This document shows, piece by piece, positions 31,001 through 37,135 of a DNA stretch of 37,135 bases. Both the position numbers and the translations under genes were made by a program. The notes beneath the pieces were generated by a model, which saw only the letters and a program-made list of their open reading frames with translations, made no database searches and was not told the DNA's origin. Positions within the stretch are counted from its first letter, which is position 1. The number at the start of each line of letters is the position of its first letter. The stretch comes from an uncultured Selenomonadaceae bacterium (GTDB taxonomy: Bacteria > Bacillota > Negativicutes > Selenomonadales > Selenomonadaceae), in contig CAJOIB010000006.1 in NCBI GenBank assembly GCA_905234705.1, positions 1-37,135 of the forward strand, in the 5' to 3' direction.

Positions 31001-33007
31001 GCCGACTGTTACAGCAACGCCGCTAATCGACGCATTAATCGCTGTGCCTTCGTCGAATGAATAATCAACATTGCCGCCGGTAACGCTGACATTTTCTTTC
31101 GTCGCAACGTTATTGACGATAAGCTTAGATTCTTCAAGTTTCAATTCAGCATAGCCGGTAGTATTTGAGAAAGTATAAGCGCCATTGTTGAGCGAATAGC
31201 TGTTATCGCCTGCAACAGTAATTTTCGCGCCGGTATCGACGTCGTTAATTTCAGAAATACCAGCGTTAGTGCCTCTGTTTTCGAGAACGAAATCAAGACC
31301 ATTTGAATCGCCAGTATAAGCAACATAAACAGCATTGACAGACGCCATTGCCGCGGTTGCACTTTCAGCGCCAGTGACTTTCAAGCTTGCGCCTTCAAGA
31401 CCGAAAGCTTGAGCAATATAATCGTCGTCATCAATATCCGTAGAGGCGATTGTAGCCGCGCCATCCGTATTGAAGATAACGCTGTTATCGTAAGCATTTT
31501 TAATAGTAGTCCAGGTTGTATTGCCAACAGTCAAACTTTCCGGAGCAGCTGAATTTCCGTAAGTCAAAGTAGCATGACCGGAGAAACCGCTGACAGTGCC
31601 GATAATGCCGCCGTCAGTATTGCGTGCACTGAGAACAGCACCTGCGTTGTCGAAACTCCAAGCTTGCATAGAAACGCCATTACCGACTTGTGCAGAAGTG
31701 CCGCCAACATTCCAAACGCCGCCATTAGCAAGAGCACTAACGGAAACGATGTTTGAATTAGCAACGCTGACATTCGCGCCGCCCGCCAATTCGAGCGAAT
31801 CATTTGAAGTTGCAACGCTTGCAGTGCTACCGCTTGCGAGGCTGGCTGTCATACTTTCGCCGCTCAAAGTAACATTGCCGCTGGTGTCGAAAATAGCAGT
31901 TTCTTCGCCGCTTGTGCCGGTAAGACTCCAAGTAGCCGCTTTATTGACATTGAGATTGTTAACGTTAAATTTCTTAGCGGAAGTGGCAAGAGTAGCAGTA
32001 CCGCCGAAACTTACTGTAGCCGCGCTCGTACCAAGACTGTCAGCAACAAGAGTTGAGCCCGCTTTTGAGAAAGACCATTCCTGTGTGCCGAGAGCAACGC
32101 TATCAGCACTGGTTAACCATTTGCCGCCCGCTGCAAGAGAATTAACTGCAGAAATAATCGCTGCGTCGCCATCAGCTGAAAGTGTCGCGCTTGCATTAGC
32201 CGCCAAACTTGCTGAATCACTGCCAACGCTGATATTGCCCGCAGAAGCAGTTTTAACCACAAGATTATCTTCAGTGGCGGTAACTTTGCTGGTTGCATTA
32301 ACCGCGCCGCCAATAACTGTGTCATTAACACTGACGGTATCATTGGAAGTAGATAATTTGCTGGCGGCACTCAAGCTAACAGACGCGCTGTCTTCGATAG
32401 CAACATTAGCTGCAGAATCGCCGCTAAAGGTTGCAATATTGCCCACAGCTGTATATTGAATACCGTTGTAAGAAAGATTGTCATTGGTATTTATCATCCA
32501 GGTTTGACCTTCGCTGATAGCGCCAAGAGACGCACCGGCGGAGGACAAAGTAACAGCATCAGCGTTGGCGTTGCCGTAAATATTAACAACTTCGCCTGAG
32601 GCAACTGTGAAATTCAGAGATACATCATTAACCGTTTGTTTAAACGCTTCGTTGGTAAGATTAATTGAAAGAGTATCGCCAGAAACGCCCGCAAGTCTAA
32701 GAGTATTGCCGCCCGCGGTTACTTCAAAACTTCCATTTTCGCCAAAAGATGCGATTGTGCCTACGCCGCTAAGAACTGCGCCCTTAGTTGCAGAGCCGCT
32801 TTTAATCCAAGCTTCGTCCGCAATAGACGTAACTGTCGCGCTGTCAGAATCATAAGCAACAATATCAACCGCGGAACTGACTTCAGAGGCCTCACTGCCG
32901 CTGAACGCATAATCGCTGCTAACACTGACATTACCGGATGAAGCTGAAACTGTTGCTTCTCCGTCAAAACGTTGTAGATCAAAGGTAAAGAATTTTTCCG
33001 TTGTCAT
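28052..33007 (-). CDS. Giant RTX-like repeat protein with FTFDLQRFD N-terminus
   Basis: A 1651-residue protein. I start at ATG 33007 because GGAGGAG lies six bases upstream; the frame extends 51 codons into the leader without a ribosome site. The N-terminus MTTEKFFTFDLQRFDGEA is no classical signal peptide. Most of the chain is Ser/Thr/Ala/Gly-rich beta-repeat sequence. RTX-like turns appear in the C-terminal half (LLGGSGEDSIVAGAGD, DPGNGADIIYL, LGAGDDVVY). The last 200 residues (AEIWLDG, LVGNGNSN, SLWGG, LIGGDGNDVFFF) match the C-terminus of the giant gene at 3-5201. I see no cysteine. Calcium-dependent folding after type I export is the family expectation; a surface or matrix role is inference. 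It has its own promoter. Confidence 0.9.
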   Translation of the reverse strand: MTTEKFFTFDLQRFDGEATVSASSGNVSVSSDYAFSGSEASEVSSAVDIVAYDSDSATVTSIADEAWIKSGSATKGAVLSGVGTIASFGENGSFEVTAGGNTLRLAGVSGDTLSINLTNEAFKQTVNDVSLNFTVASGEVVNIYGNANADAVTLSSAGASLGAISEGQTWMINTNDNLSYNGIQYTAVGNIATFSGDSAANVAIEDSASVSLSAASKLSTSNDTVSVNDTVIGGAVNATSKVTATEDNLVVKTASAGNISVGSDSASLAANASATLSADGDAAIISAVNSLAAGGKWLTSADSVALGTQEWSFSKAGSTLVADSLGTSAATVSFGGTATLATSAKKFNVNNLNVNKAATWSLTGTSGEETAIFDTSGNVTLSGESMTASLASGSTASVATSNDSLELAGGANVSVANSNIVSVSALANGGVWNVGGTSAQVGNGVSMQAWSFDNAGAVLSARNTDGGIIGTVSGFSGHATLTYGNSAAPESLTVGNTTWTTIKNAYDNSVIFNTDGAATIASTDIDDDDYIAQAFGLEGASLKVTGAESATAAMASVNAVYVAYTGDSNGLDFVLENRGTNAGISEINDVDTGAKITVAGDNSYSLNNGAYTFSNTTGYAELKLEESKLIVNNVATKENVSVTGGNVDYSFDEGTAINASISGVAVTVGSASDTSNVTISGSGSDAISTVTLKAGDSLTTGDSDQVFTMYYDASDVSSSSKYVLTANDTKISVYGSQFTASTATINVDGSGSTPHVTINGIANNTTLSVSGGVYNIGKATQVTVNEATGYITIDGAGNTTAEDESAADSRRQREESINNAIGNASTTSVTAFQFFYNIGSTTPSAVSNSTVAGYEDAEDSSPTPESVSGGINIFGNTDFGDKDNLHNVTLKSAADDDINVANKEGDSIWTAVIDVTESERNTLVAVGTGSQNSAINHTVLGANNGGIILFGENAVGDNYAQAGSVGTYLENLGGYATLLGGSGEDSIVAGAGDYVSGGGGADYFYDNNGSGNGGGYAIQDYSISEGDVIVATKFSDNSNNMTAAQMINNVDIADSVIAITGSNPITIGGNMVKFSDSKGADGETYNFAWAAVGGGSLDASGFTDKGAIILSSQNGGAADYVVGTSDADTIFADGNDTVDPGNGADIIYLADIDSSSEVTGSVIVFGAGGIGRNEVHGFSFGFDNEDAGNSILDSDADSIGFGMMNSTLVATIGSNQLMFAGTESVSGNKFDILVGDADANERLSVLKSGVQVTVGSNDDVADRYYAIGNSTLTFSADVTEELYINLGGSLYHNISRVAVNNENLAVVMGSTGKDIVSLSGSSAADAHKAVSLGAGDDVVYSGGEAASIAGNSIYFGSNSGDGDDTIHNFGYYQGVAEDPEKNGADVLYLTGWNDGVSTITGSAIDSEVVVALSENNTVHIAIAGELDPDKMLRYSIDDGANILTAKLGVSSGQTNTFTYDKEVTYYHGNTNRLQDTLTVDNSDANANAEIWLDGSKGVYYNGIGVIDASQAESTQLTLVGNGNSNTIISGGEGTSASLWGGSYGENLLIGGDGNDVFFFLNSSSSNTVSNFDAENDRVRLFDITLDMLMADNNYGLNANGGIQLKTTGGATLELEGDNHEGAKFEVSNGDGSYTAYTATKNSDGSWSWENR

Positions 33008-33401
33008 AATAACTCCTCCGAAAAAAAATTTTTTGAACCGTCGCGAACCGAAAAGGGACTTTCCTATGCTATACTCCAACGAGGGACCGTCACGCCGCGA
33101 CTTATGACGACAAAGGTACAGCAATTTATTCCACGACGCCAATCGCTTTAATCCGAACATTTCACGGAAAAGCCGGTTTCGTCGACTAAACTGAATTTAA
33201 CTAAAGACCACTTCCCCTCGCGTAGTCCGAACAAACGATTTAGCGTCAATAATGGCGTTTTTTTCAATCAGTTTGCCTGTAAAATGTTTTACGGCATAGA
33301 AATTCCTATTGCCTATCCCGCCGCATATTTATATCAAAAATTCGATTTACAGTCAAGGTTTAAGCGCCCGCTAATGAAATTTTAATGTAAACGCGGTAAT
33401 T
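33008..33401 (-). other. Long leader and upstream region of the giant gene
   Basis: This 394-bp gap after glmM contains the giant gene's promoter at 33328-33356 and a leader of about 310 nt running to ATG 33007. The leader has several GC-rich complementary stretches near its 3' half but I could not establish a fold. No gene is supported here; the open frame in its last 150 bases is only the upstream extension of the giant gene. Confidence 0.6.
33328..33356 (-). promoter_or_regulatory. Promoter of the giant RTX-like gene
   Basis: On the minus strand, TTGACT (33356-33351), a 17-bp spacer and TATAAA (33333-33328) match the housekeeping consensus. Initiation near 33320 gives a leader of about 310 nt. 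Confidence 0.75.
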
Positions 33402-34742
33402 TTAGCAACTAACTTTTTCAATTTCCGCCGCGATTTTATTGCAGATTCTTTCAAGCTGCTGTTTATTTGGACCTTCAGCCATAACGCGAATCAGCGGCTC
33501 AGTTCCCGACGCTCTAACCAAAATTCTGCCGGTTGTACTGAGTTCAGTTTCGCCCTCAAAAATGGCTCGCTTAACTTCTTCCGCCGATTTGTAAGCTTCT
33601 TTATCACGCACGCGAATATTTATCAGCACCTGCGGAAAAGTCGTCATCATTTTGTTAAGTTCAGCGGCGCTCTTGCCAGATTTTTTCATTGCGGTTAAAA
33701 CTTGCAACGCGGTAATTAAGCCGTCGCCGGTCGTGCTGTAATCGGTAAAAATAATGTGACCGGACTGTTCGCCGCCCAAATTATAGCCGTTGCTCAACAT
33801 ATTTTCTAAAACGTACCTGTCGCCAACCGCGGTAATTTCGTAGCGCCCGCCGAGATTTTCCATAGCCTCGCGAAAACCGATATTCGCCATAACTGTTGTA
33901 ACCACGGTATTTTTTTTCAGTGCGCCAACATTCATCATCAATTTCGCGCACATTATCAAAATATGATCTCCGTCAATCAAATCGCCGTGTTCGTCAATGC
34001 AAAGGCATCTGTCAGCGTCGCCGTCGTGGGCAATGCCAATGTCAGCTTTTTTGCGCAGAACTTCAAGCCGCAAATTCTGAATATGCGTTGAGCCGCAATC
34101 GTCATTGATATTAATTCCGTTAGGCTTATCGCCGATTAAAATTAATTCCGCGCCCAATTTTTTCAAAACAGCGGGCATAGCCTCATACGCCGCGCCATTC
34201 GCGCAGTCCAACGCAATTTTCATACCGTCAAAGCGCTCGGTGGTCGTGCTCACAACAAAATCAATATAATCATTGAGTAAATCGTGGCGGCGTTCGACAT
34301 CGCCGATTTTCGCACCGGTCGGTCGCTGAATTGTATCAATCTGCTTGGAAATATTTTCAATTTCATCTTCGACAGCGTCCGGCAATTTGTAACCGTCGCC
34401 GCCGAAAAATTTAATGCCGTTATCGTAAAAAGGATTATGAGAGGCGCTGATAACAACGCCAGCCGCCGCGCCGATTTTTTTTACAAGGTAGGCAATCGCC
34501 GGAGTTGGCAAAATTCCAACTTGCACTGCGCGACCGCCCGCGGAACAAATACCGGCAGTTAAAGCCGCTTCAAACATTTCGCCGGAAATTCGCGTATCGC
34601 GCCCGATTAAAATTTTGGGTTTATCTTCAGAGCGTTTACCAAAATAAATCGTTGCCGCATAGCCCAATCTGTAAGCCAGTTCCGGCAATAATTCAACATT
34701 CGCTTCGCCGCGGACGCCGTCCGTTCCAAATAATCTTGCCAT
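33402..34742 (-). CDS. glmM: Phosphoglucosamine mutase
   Basis: Interconverts glucosamine-6-phosphate and glucosamine-1-phosphate on the way to UDP-GlcNAc. At 446 residues it is full length. The N-terminus RLFGTDGVRG, the phosphoserine loop S-A-S101-H-N-P with active Ser101, the metal loop DGDADRC (about 240-246) and the C-terminal phosphate loop RASGTEPLIRVM are all intact. AAGGAAG precedes the ATG by eight bases. In many Firmicutes glmM lies beside cdaA-cdaR; here it is about 19 kb away, between topB and the giant gene, and a dispersed repeat separates it from topB. Confidence 0.97.
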   Translation of the reverse strand: MARLFGTDGVRGEANVELLPELAYRLGYAATIYFGKRSEDKPKILIGRDTRISGEMFEAALTAGICSAGGRAVQVGILPTPAIAYLVKKIGAAAGVVISASHNPFYDNGIKFFGGDGYKLPDAVEDEIENISKQIDTIQRPTGAKIGDVERRHDLLNDYIDFVVSTTTERFDGMKIALDCANGAAYEAMPAVLKKLGAELILIGDKPNGININDDCGSTHIQNLRLEVLRKKADIGIAHDGDADRCLCIDEHGDLIDGDHILIMCAKLMMNVGALKKNTVVTTVMANIGFREAMENLGGRYEITAVGDRYVLENMLSNGYNLGGEQSGHIIFTDYSTTGDGLITALQVLTAMKKSGKSAAELNKMMTTFPQVLINIRVRDKEAYKSAEEVKRAIFEGETELSTTGRILVRASGTEPLIRVMAEGPNKQQLERICNKIAAEIEKVSC

Positions 34743-34770
34743 TGAAAAAACTTCCTTTCAGTCAGTTTTT

Positions 34771-34844
34771 TAGGGTATAGGGGCAAGGGGCTAGGGGTTA
34801 GTGTAAAAAACCACTATTCCCTATTCCCTTTCCACTAGCCCCTA
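34771..34844. repeat. GGGGTTAGGG-type palindromic repeat between topB and glmM
   Basis: It contains TAGGGTATAGGGGCAAGGGG, then a GGGGTTAGTG block, and the right arm TTCCCTTTCCACTAGCCCCT. It is nearly the same as 20846-20920 in both arms. The topB stop TAG lies in the right arm, so TopB ends Arg-Gly-stop from AGGGGCTAG, exactly as cydB does. Confidence 0.8.
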
Positions 34845-36961
34845 AAATCCGGTTTGCCGTTTTCGTCGTTGTAAGTCATTGTGCAGTTCGGATAATTACT
34901 ACAACCCCAAAACGCGCCATTCTTGCCGACGCGCCTAATCATAACGCCAGTTTTACAGCGCGGGCAAGGATAAGTTTCACCCGTCTTGATAATCTCAAAA
35001 TTCGGCTTGCCATTTTTATCTTCGCACGTCATTTTGCAATTTGGAAAATTACTGCAACCCCAAAACGCGCCCTTTTTGCCGACTCGCCTAACCATAACGC
35101 CAGTTTTACATTGCGGGCAAACGTACGTATCCTTAGCAACGGGAAATTTCGCAATCTCAGCCTTCGCGCAGAGTTCGCCGGTAAATTTCACTTGCCCAGA
35201 AATAAAATCTTCAAGCGTGCCGTCGCCTTCGCTCATTGAATGAAGTTTATCTTCCCAAATCGCCGTTTCGTCCGGATATGTCATTTCATCGGGCAGGGCG
35301 TCAATCAGCATATAAGCTTTGTCGGTCGGCTGAAGAATTTTTTTCGCGCCAACTGTCAAAAAACCGCGTCTGATTAAATCGTCAATAATTTCTGCGCGAG
35401 TTGCCTCAGTGCCGATACCTTGAACGTCTTTAAGCTGTTTTTGCGCCGCCGGATTTTTTATGTACTTGTGAATTTCCTTCATACCCTGCACGAGACCGGA
35501 CGGCGTGAAATGCGCGGGCGGCTGGGTCGTACTTTTTTTGAGCGTCGATTTTTTATGAGTAACAGCGTCGCCGGTATCCATGGCGGGCAGGATTTGAGCA
35601 ACTTCATCATCAGATTTTTTTACAATATAAAATTCACGCCAACCAATTTGCTTAATGACTTTGCCGTGCGCCGTGAAATTTTCGCCCTTATAATCGACAT
35701 TTGCAACAGTTTCGTCGTAAATGTGCGGCAGATAAAATTGTACAACGTAATTTCGAGCGATGAGATTGTAAATATTCAGTTCAACCGTACTCAAGCCGCC
35801 GGTCATAGGCTTAGTTGTCGGGATAATGGCATGGTGAGCAGAAATTTTTTTGTTATTCCAAGCCCAACTTTTAATCGTGGCGTCAGCGTGGTCAACCAAA
35901 ATTTTCAATTCGTTATCGGCGGTTTTTTGTAAATGATCGAGAATTGCAAAGGCGTCGCGAAATTGATTAGTGGGCAGAAATTGACAATCGGAGCGCGGAT
36001 AAGTTGTAAATTTTTTTTCGTAAAGGGATTGAGCGGCGGCTAAAACAATTTGCGGGCTGTAGCCGAATAATTTTCCGGCGGCGATTTGCAGAGCCGATAG
36101 TGAAAATGGCAGCGGCTGAGATTCTTTCTTAGTGGTTGTCTTGTACGAAGAAATTGTTCCGACTTTTGGCGCGGTTGAAAATTTTTGCAGGTAAGATTCG
36201 GCAAAAGTTTTATCAATCAGCCTGCCTTCGCTGTCAAAAAATTTACCGGTAACTTTTGGTTTCCACTGCGCGACGAATTTTCCGTTAGCGTGCTCGAACT
36301 GCGCGACAATATTATAAAAATCAACCGGTTTAAAATTTTTAATTTCGCGTTCACGGCGAACAACCAATGCAAGCGTCGGAGTTTTCACCCTGCCAATCGG
36401 AAAAACAGAATCATTACCGGCGCGGCGAGCGGCAAGAGTATAAGCGCGCGAAAGATTCATACCAATCAGCCAATCGGCGCGACTGCGAGCAAGCGCAGAT
36501 TGTTTCAGATTAAAAAATTCGGCGTTATCGCGCAGATTTTCATTGGCGCGGCGAATACTGATTTCATCGAGCGCGTTTAGCAAAATCCGCTTGACAGGTT
36601 TTTTATTACCAACAAAATCTAAAACTTCGTCGACGAGCAACTGTCCTTCGCGGTCGGGGTCGCCTGCGTGAATAATTTCGTCCGCTTGACTTATTAATTT
36701 TTTGACAATGTTAAATTGATTTTCGGCGTCGGGGCGAACTTCCAATTTCCAAGTTTTTGGGACAATCGGCAAATCTTCAGCGCGCCAATTTTTATATTTC
36801 GCGTCGTAACTTTCGGGGCTAACCTGTTGCAAAACGTGTCCGACAAGCCAAGTAACAACTCCGTCCGCAGTTTCAATAAAACCATTGCCGCGTTTGGGAT
36901 TTTTCAGGCAACTGGCAATTTCGCGCGCCATTGAAGGCTTTTCGGCGATATATAATCTCAA
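34835..36961 (-). CDS. topB: DNA topoisomerase III, type IA
   Basis: A 708-residue type IA topoisomerase that relaxes and decatenates DNA through a 5'-phosphotyrosine. The TOPRIM domain begins MRLYIAEKPS with Glu7 and contains GDPDREG (100-106). The active tyrosine is Tyr321 in TTYPRSD. The C-terminus carries two tandem zinc-ribbon units (CPQC with CSNFPNC, CPRC with CSNYPNC) that are near-duplicates of each other. I start at TTG 36961 because AGGAG lies seven bases upstream and the protein then begins as its relatives do; an ATG five codons earlier has no ribosome site. The final Arg-Gly and stop come from a dispersed repeat. Confidence 0.95.
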   Translation of the reverse strand: MRLYIAEKPSMAREIASCLKNPKRGNGFIETADGVVTWLVGHVLQQVSPESYDAKYKNWRAEDLPIVPKTWKLEVRPDAENQFNIVKKLISQADEIIHAGDPDREGQLLVDEVLDFVGNKKPVKRILLNALDEISIRRANENLRDNAEFFNLKQSALARSRADWLIGMNLSRAYTLAARRAGNDSVFPIGRVKTPTLALVVRREREIKNFKPVDFYNIVAQFEHANGKFVAQWKPKVTGKFFDSEGRLIDKTFAESYLQKFSTAPKVGTISSYKTTTKKESQPLPFSLSALQIAAGKLFGYSPQIVLAAAQSLYEKKFTTYPRSDCQFLPTNQFRDAFAILDHLQKTADNELKILVDHADATIKSWAWNNKKISAHHAIIPTTKPMTGGLSTVELNIYNLIARNYVVQFYLPHIYDETVANVDYKGENFTAHGKVIKQIGWREFYIVKKSDDEVAQILPAMDTGDAVTHKKSTLKKSTTQPPAHFTPSGLVQGMKEIHKYIKNPAAQKQLKDVQGIGTEATRAEIIDDLIRRGFLTVGAKKILQPTDKAYMLIDALPDEMTYPDETAIWEDKLHSMSEGDGTLEDFISGQVKFTGELCAKAEIAKFPVAKDTYVCPQCKTGVMVRRVGKKGAFWGCSNFPNCKMTCEDKNGKPNFEIIKTGETYPCPRCKTGVMIRRVGKNGAFWGCSNYPNCTMTYNDENGKPDFRG

Positions 36962-37049
36962 ATTATCACTCCTCATAAAAAAATCAAGAGCAGAATCTTG
37001 GTTAATGTTTCTACCCTTGATAGCTTAATCCTTCAAAAATAAAAATTTC

Positions 37050-37078
37050 TTGACAAGGCAAATTTTCAGTGATATATT
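37050..37078 (+). promoter_or_regulatory. Promoter of tRNA-Ser(GGA)
   Basis: TTGACA (37050-37055), a 17-bp spacer and TATATT (37073-37078) lie 12 bp before the tRNA. The spacing and -35 sequence are the same as for the truncated tRNA-Ser at 27773. Confidence 0.85.
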
Positions 37079-37089
37079 ATCGCCACTGC

Positions 37090-37135
37090 GGAAAGTTGTC
37101 CGAGTTGGTCGAAGGAGCACGACTGGAAATCGTGT
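37090..37135 (+). tRNA. tRNA-Ser(GGA), cut by the window end
   Basis: GGAAAGT begins the acceptor stem at 37090. The D-arm follows. The anticodon stem CACGA/TCGTG encloses the loop CTGGAAA with anticodon GGA at 37125-37127, which reads UCC and UCU. The variable arm, T-arm and 3' acceptor strand lie beyond the window. Confidence 0.9.

Larger units (their letters stand above)
4636..36535. repeat. Highly iterated octamer TCGCGCAG / CTGCGCGA, about 37 copies
   Basis: Copies seen by eye start at 4636, 6312, 8141, 8361, 8862, 9305, 9600, 9915, 11680, 12547, 12752, 13101, 13206, 13631, 13759, 16034, 16187, 17768, 18382, 19584, 19688, 22188, 22594, 23562, 23949, 24323, 24739, 25811, 27377, 27579, 34199, 34526, 35164, 35392, 36266, 36299 and 36528. 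At about 45 percent GC fewer than one is expected. Nine continue to TCGCGCAGATT. They fall in all three frames, encode unrelated dipeptides (Ala-Arg, Leu-Arg, Cys-Ala, Ala-Gln) and are split about evenly by strand. Only one lies in the two giant genes. Confidence 0.8.

Noticed and set aside
31596-32459. Long open frame of 287 codons on the plus strand inside the giant minus-strand gene
   Set aside because: It is antisense to a repetitive, compositionally biased gene and has low-complexity Ala/Leu/Thr/Val translation with no ribosome site. The same holds for the other antisense frames in both giant genes.
33008-33160. 51-residue N-terminal extension of the giant protein
   Set aside because: It has no ribosome site, is Arg/Lys/Phe-rich and unlike the rest, and GGAGGAG sits just before ATG 33007.
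33160-33300. Resemblance of the giant gene leader to a c-di-GMP-I aptamer (AGGCAAAC, then GACGCTAAA)
   Set aside because: Only two short fragments match. The spacing between them is too long, the GAAA hairpin is not convincing, and the conserved GACGCAAAGC is altered. A covariance search would decide.

Overview
The window looks like chromosomal DNA of a motile, diderm Firmicute of the Negativicutes, most like the Selenomonadaceae. This is an inference from gene content. There are flagellar genes (a FlgF/FlgG-type rod protein and the YvyF-type flagellar operon protein), Firmicute-style cdaA-cdaR, cytochrome bd, and giant cysteine-free beta-roll (RTX-like) proteins of the kind exported by cells with an outer membrane. 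GC is in the mid-40s by eye. No rRNA, CRISPR array, integrase or transposase was found.

Layout. (1) 3-5201 (+): the 3' 5.2 kb of a giant RTX-like repeat protein gene, followed by a lone flagellar rod/hook protein gene and a terminator. (2) 18920 down to 6340 (-): a long housekeeping run in the order GspE/PilB-like ATPase, fluC, yvyF-like, radical SAM activase, cdaA, cdaR, FAD dehydrogenase, glmS, GATC-type methyltransferase and endonuclease, tagA/wecG-type glycosyltransferase, psd, pssA, tail-anchored coiled-coil protein. glmS has its own promoter, and the restriction-modification pair is stop/start coupled between glmS and tagA. (3) 19057-20844 (+): cbiB and a monofunctional peptidoglycan glycosyltransferase. 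(4) 26320 down to 20909 (-): dhaL-gltX, an unknown protein, a 390-bp gene-free stretch, then cydA-cydB. (5) 26441-27747 (+): a LysR regulator overlapping an FlK-like thioesterase gene, then a tRNA-Ser(GCU) gene that stops in its T-loop although its promoter and terminator look intact. (6) 36961 down to 28052 (-): topB, glmM, and a second giant RTX-like gene with a promoter and a roughly 310-nt leader. A tRNA-Ser(GGA) gene begins at 37090 and runs off the window.

How the genes fit together. Much of the minus-strand run serves the envelope: c-di-AMP synthesis and its regulator, glucosamine-6-phosphate synthesis (glmS here, glmM 20 kb away), a ManNAc-type transferase and phosphatidylethanolamine synthesis. 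The two giant proteins share a C-terminal module of about 200 residues and are probably exported surface or matrix proteins. No type I exporter lies in the window.

Structure not explained by genes. The octamer TCGCGCAG/CTGCGCGA occurs about 37 times, against fewer than one expected, in all coding frames, but only once in the two giant genes. GATC is strongly depleted (about 17 seen, about 140 expected), which fits the DpnII-type system. Two families of palindromic dispersed repeats lie in or against gene ends, and three genes take their stop codons from them. An 87-bp duplication doubles a promoter in front of cdaA. All counts were made by eye.
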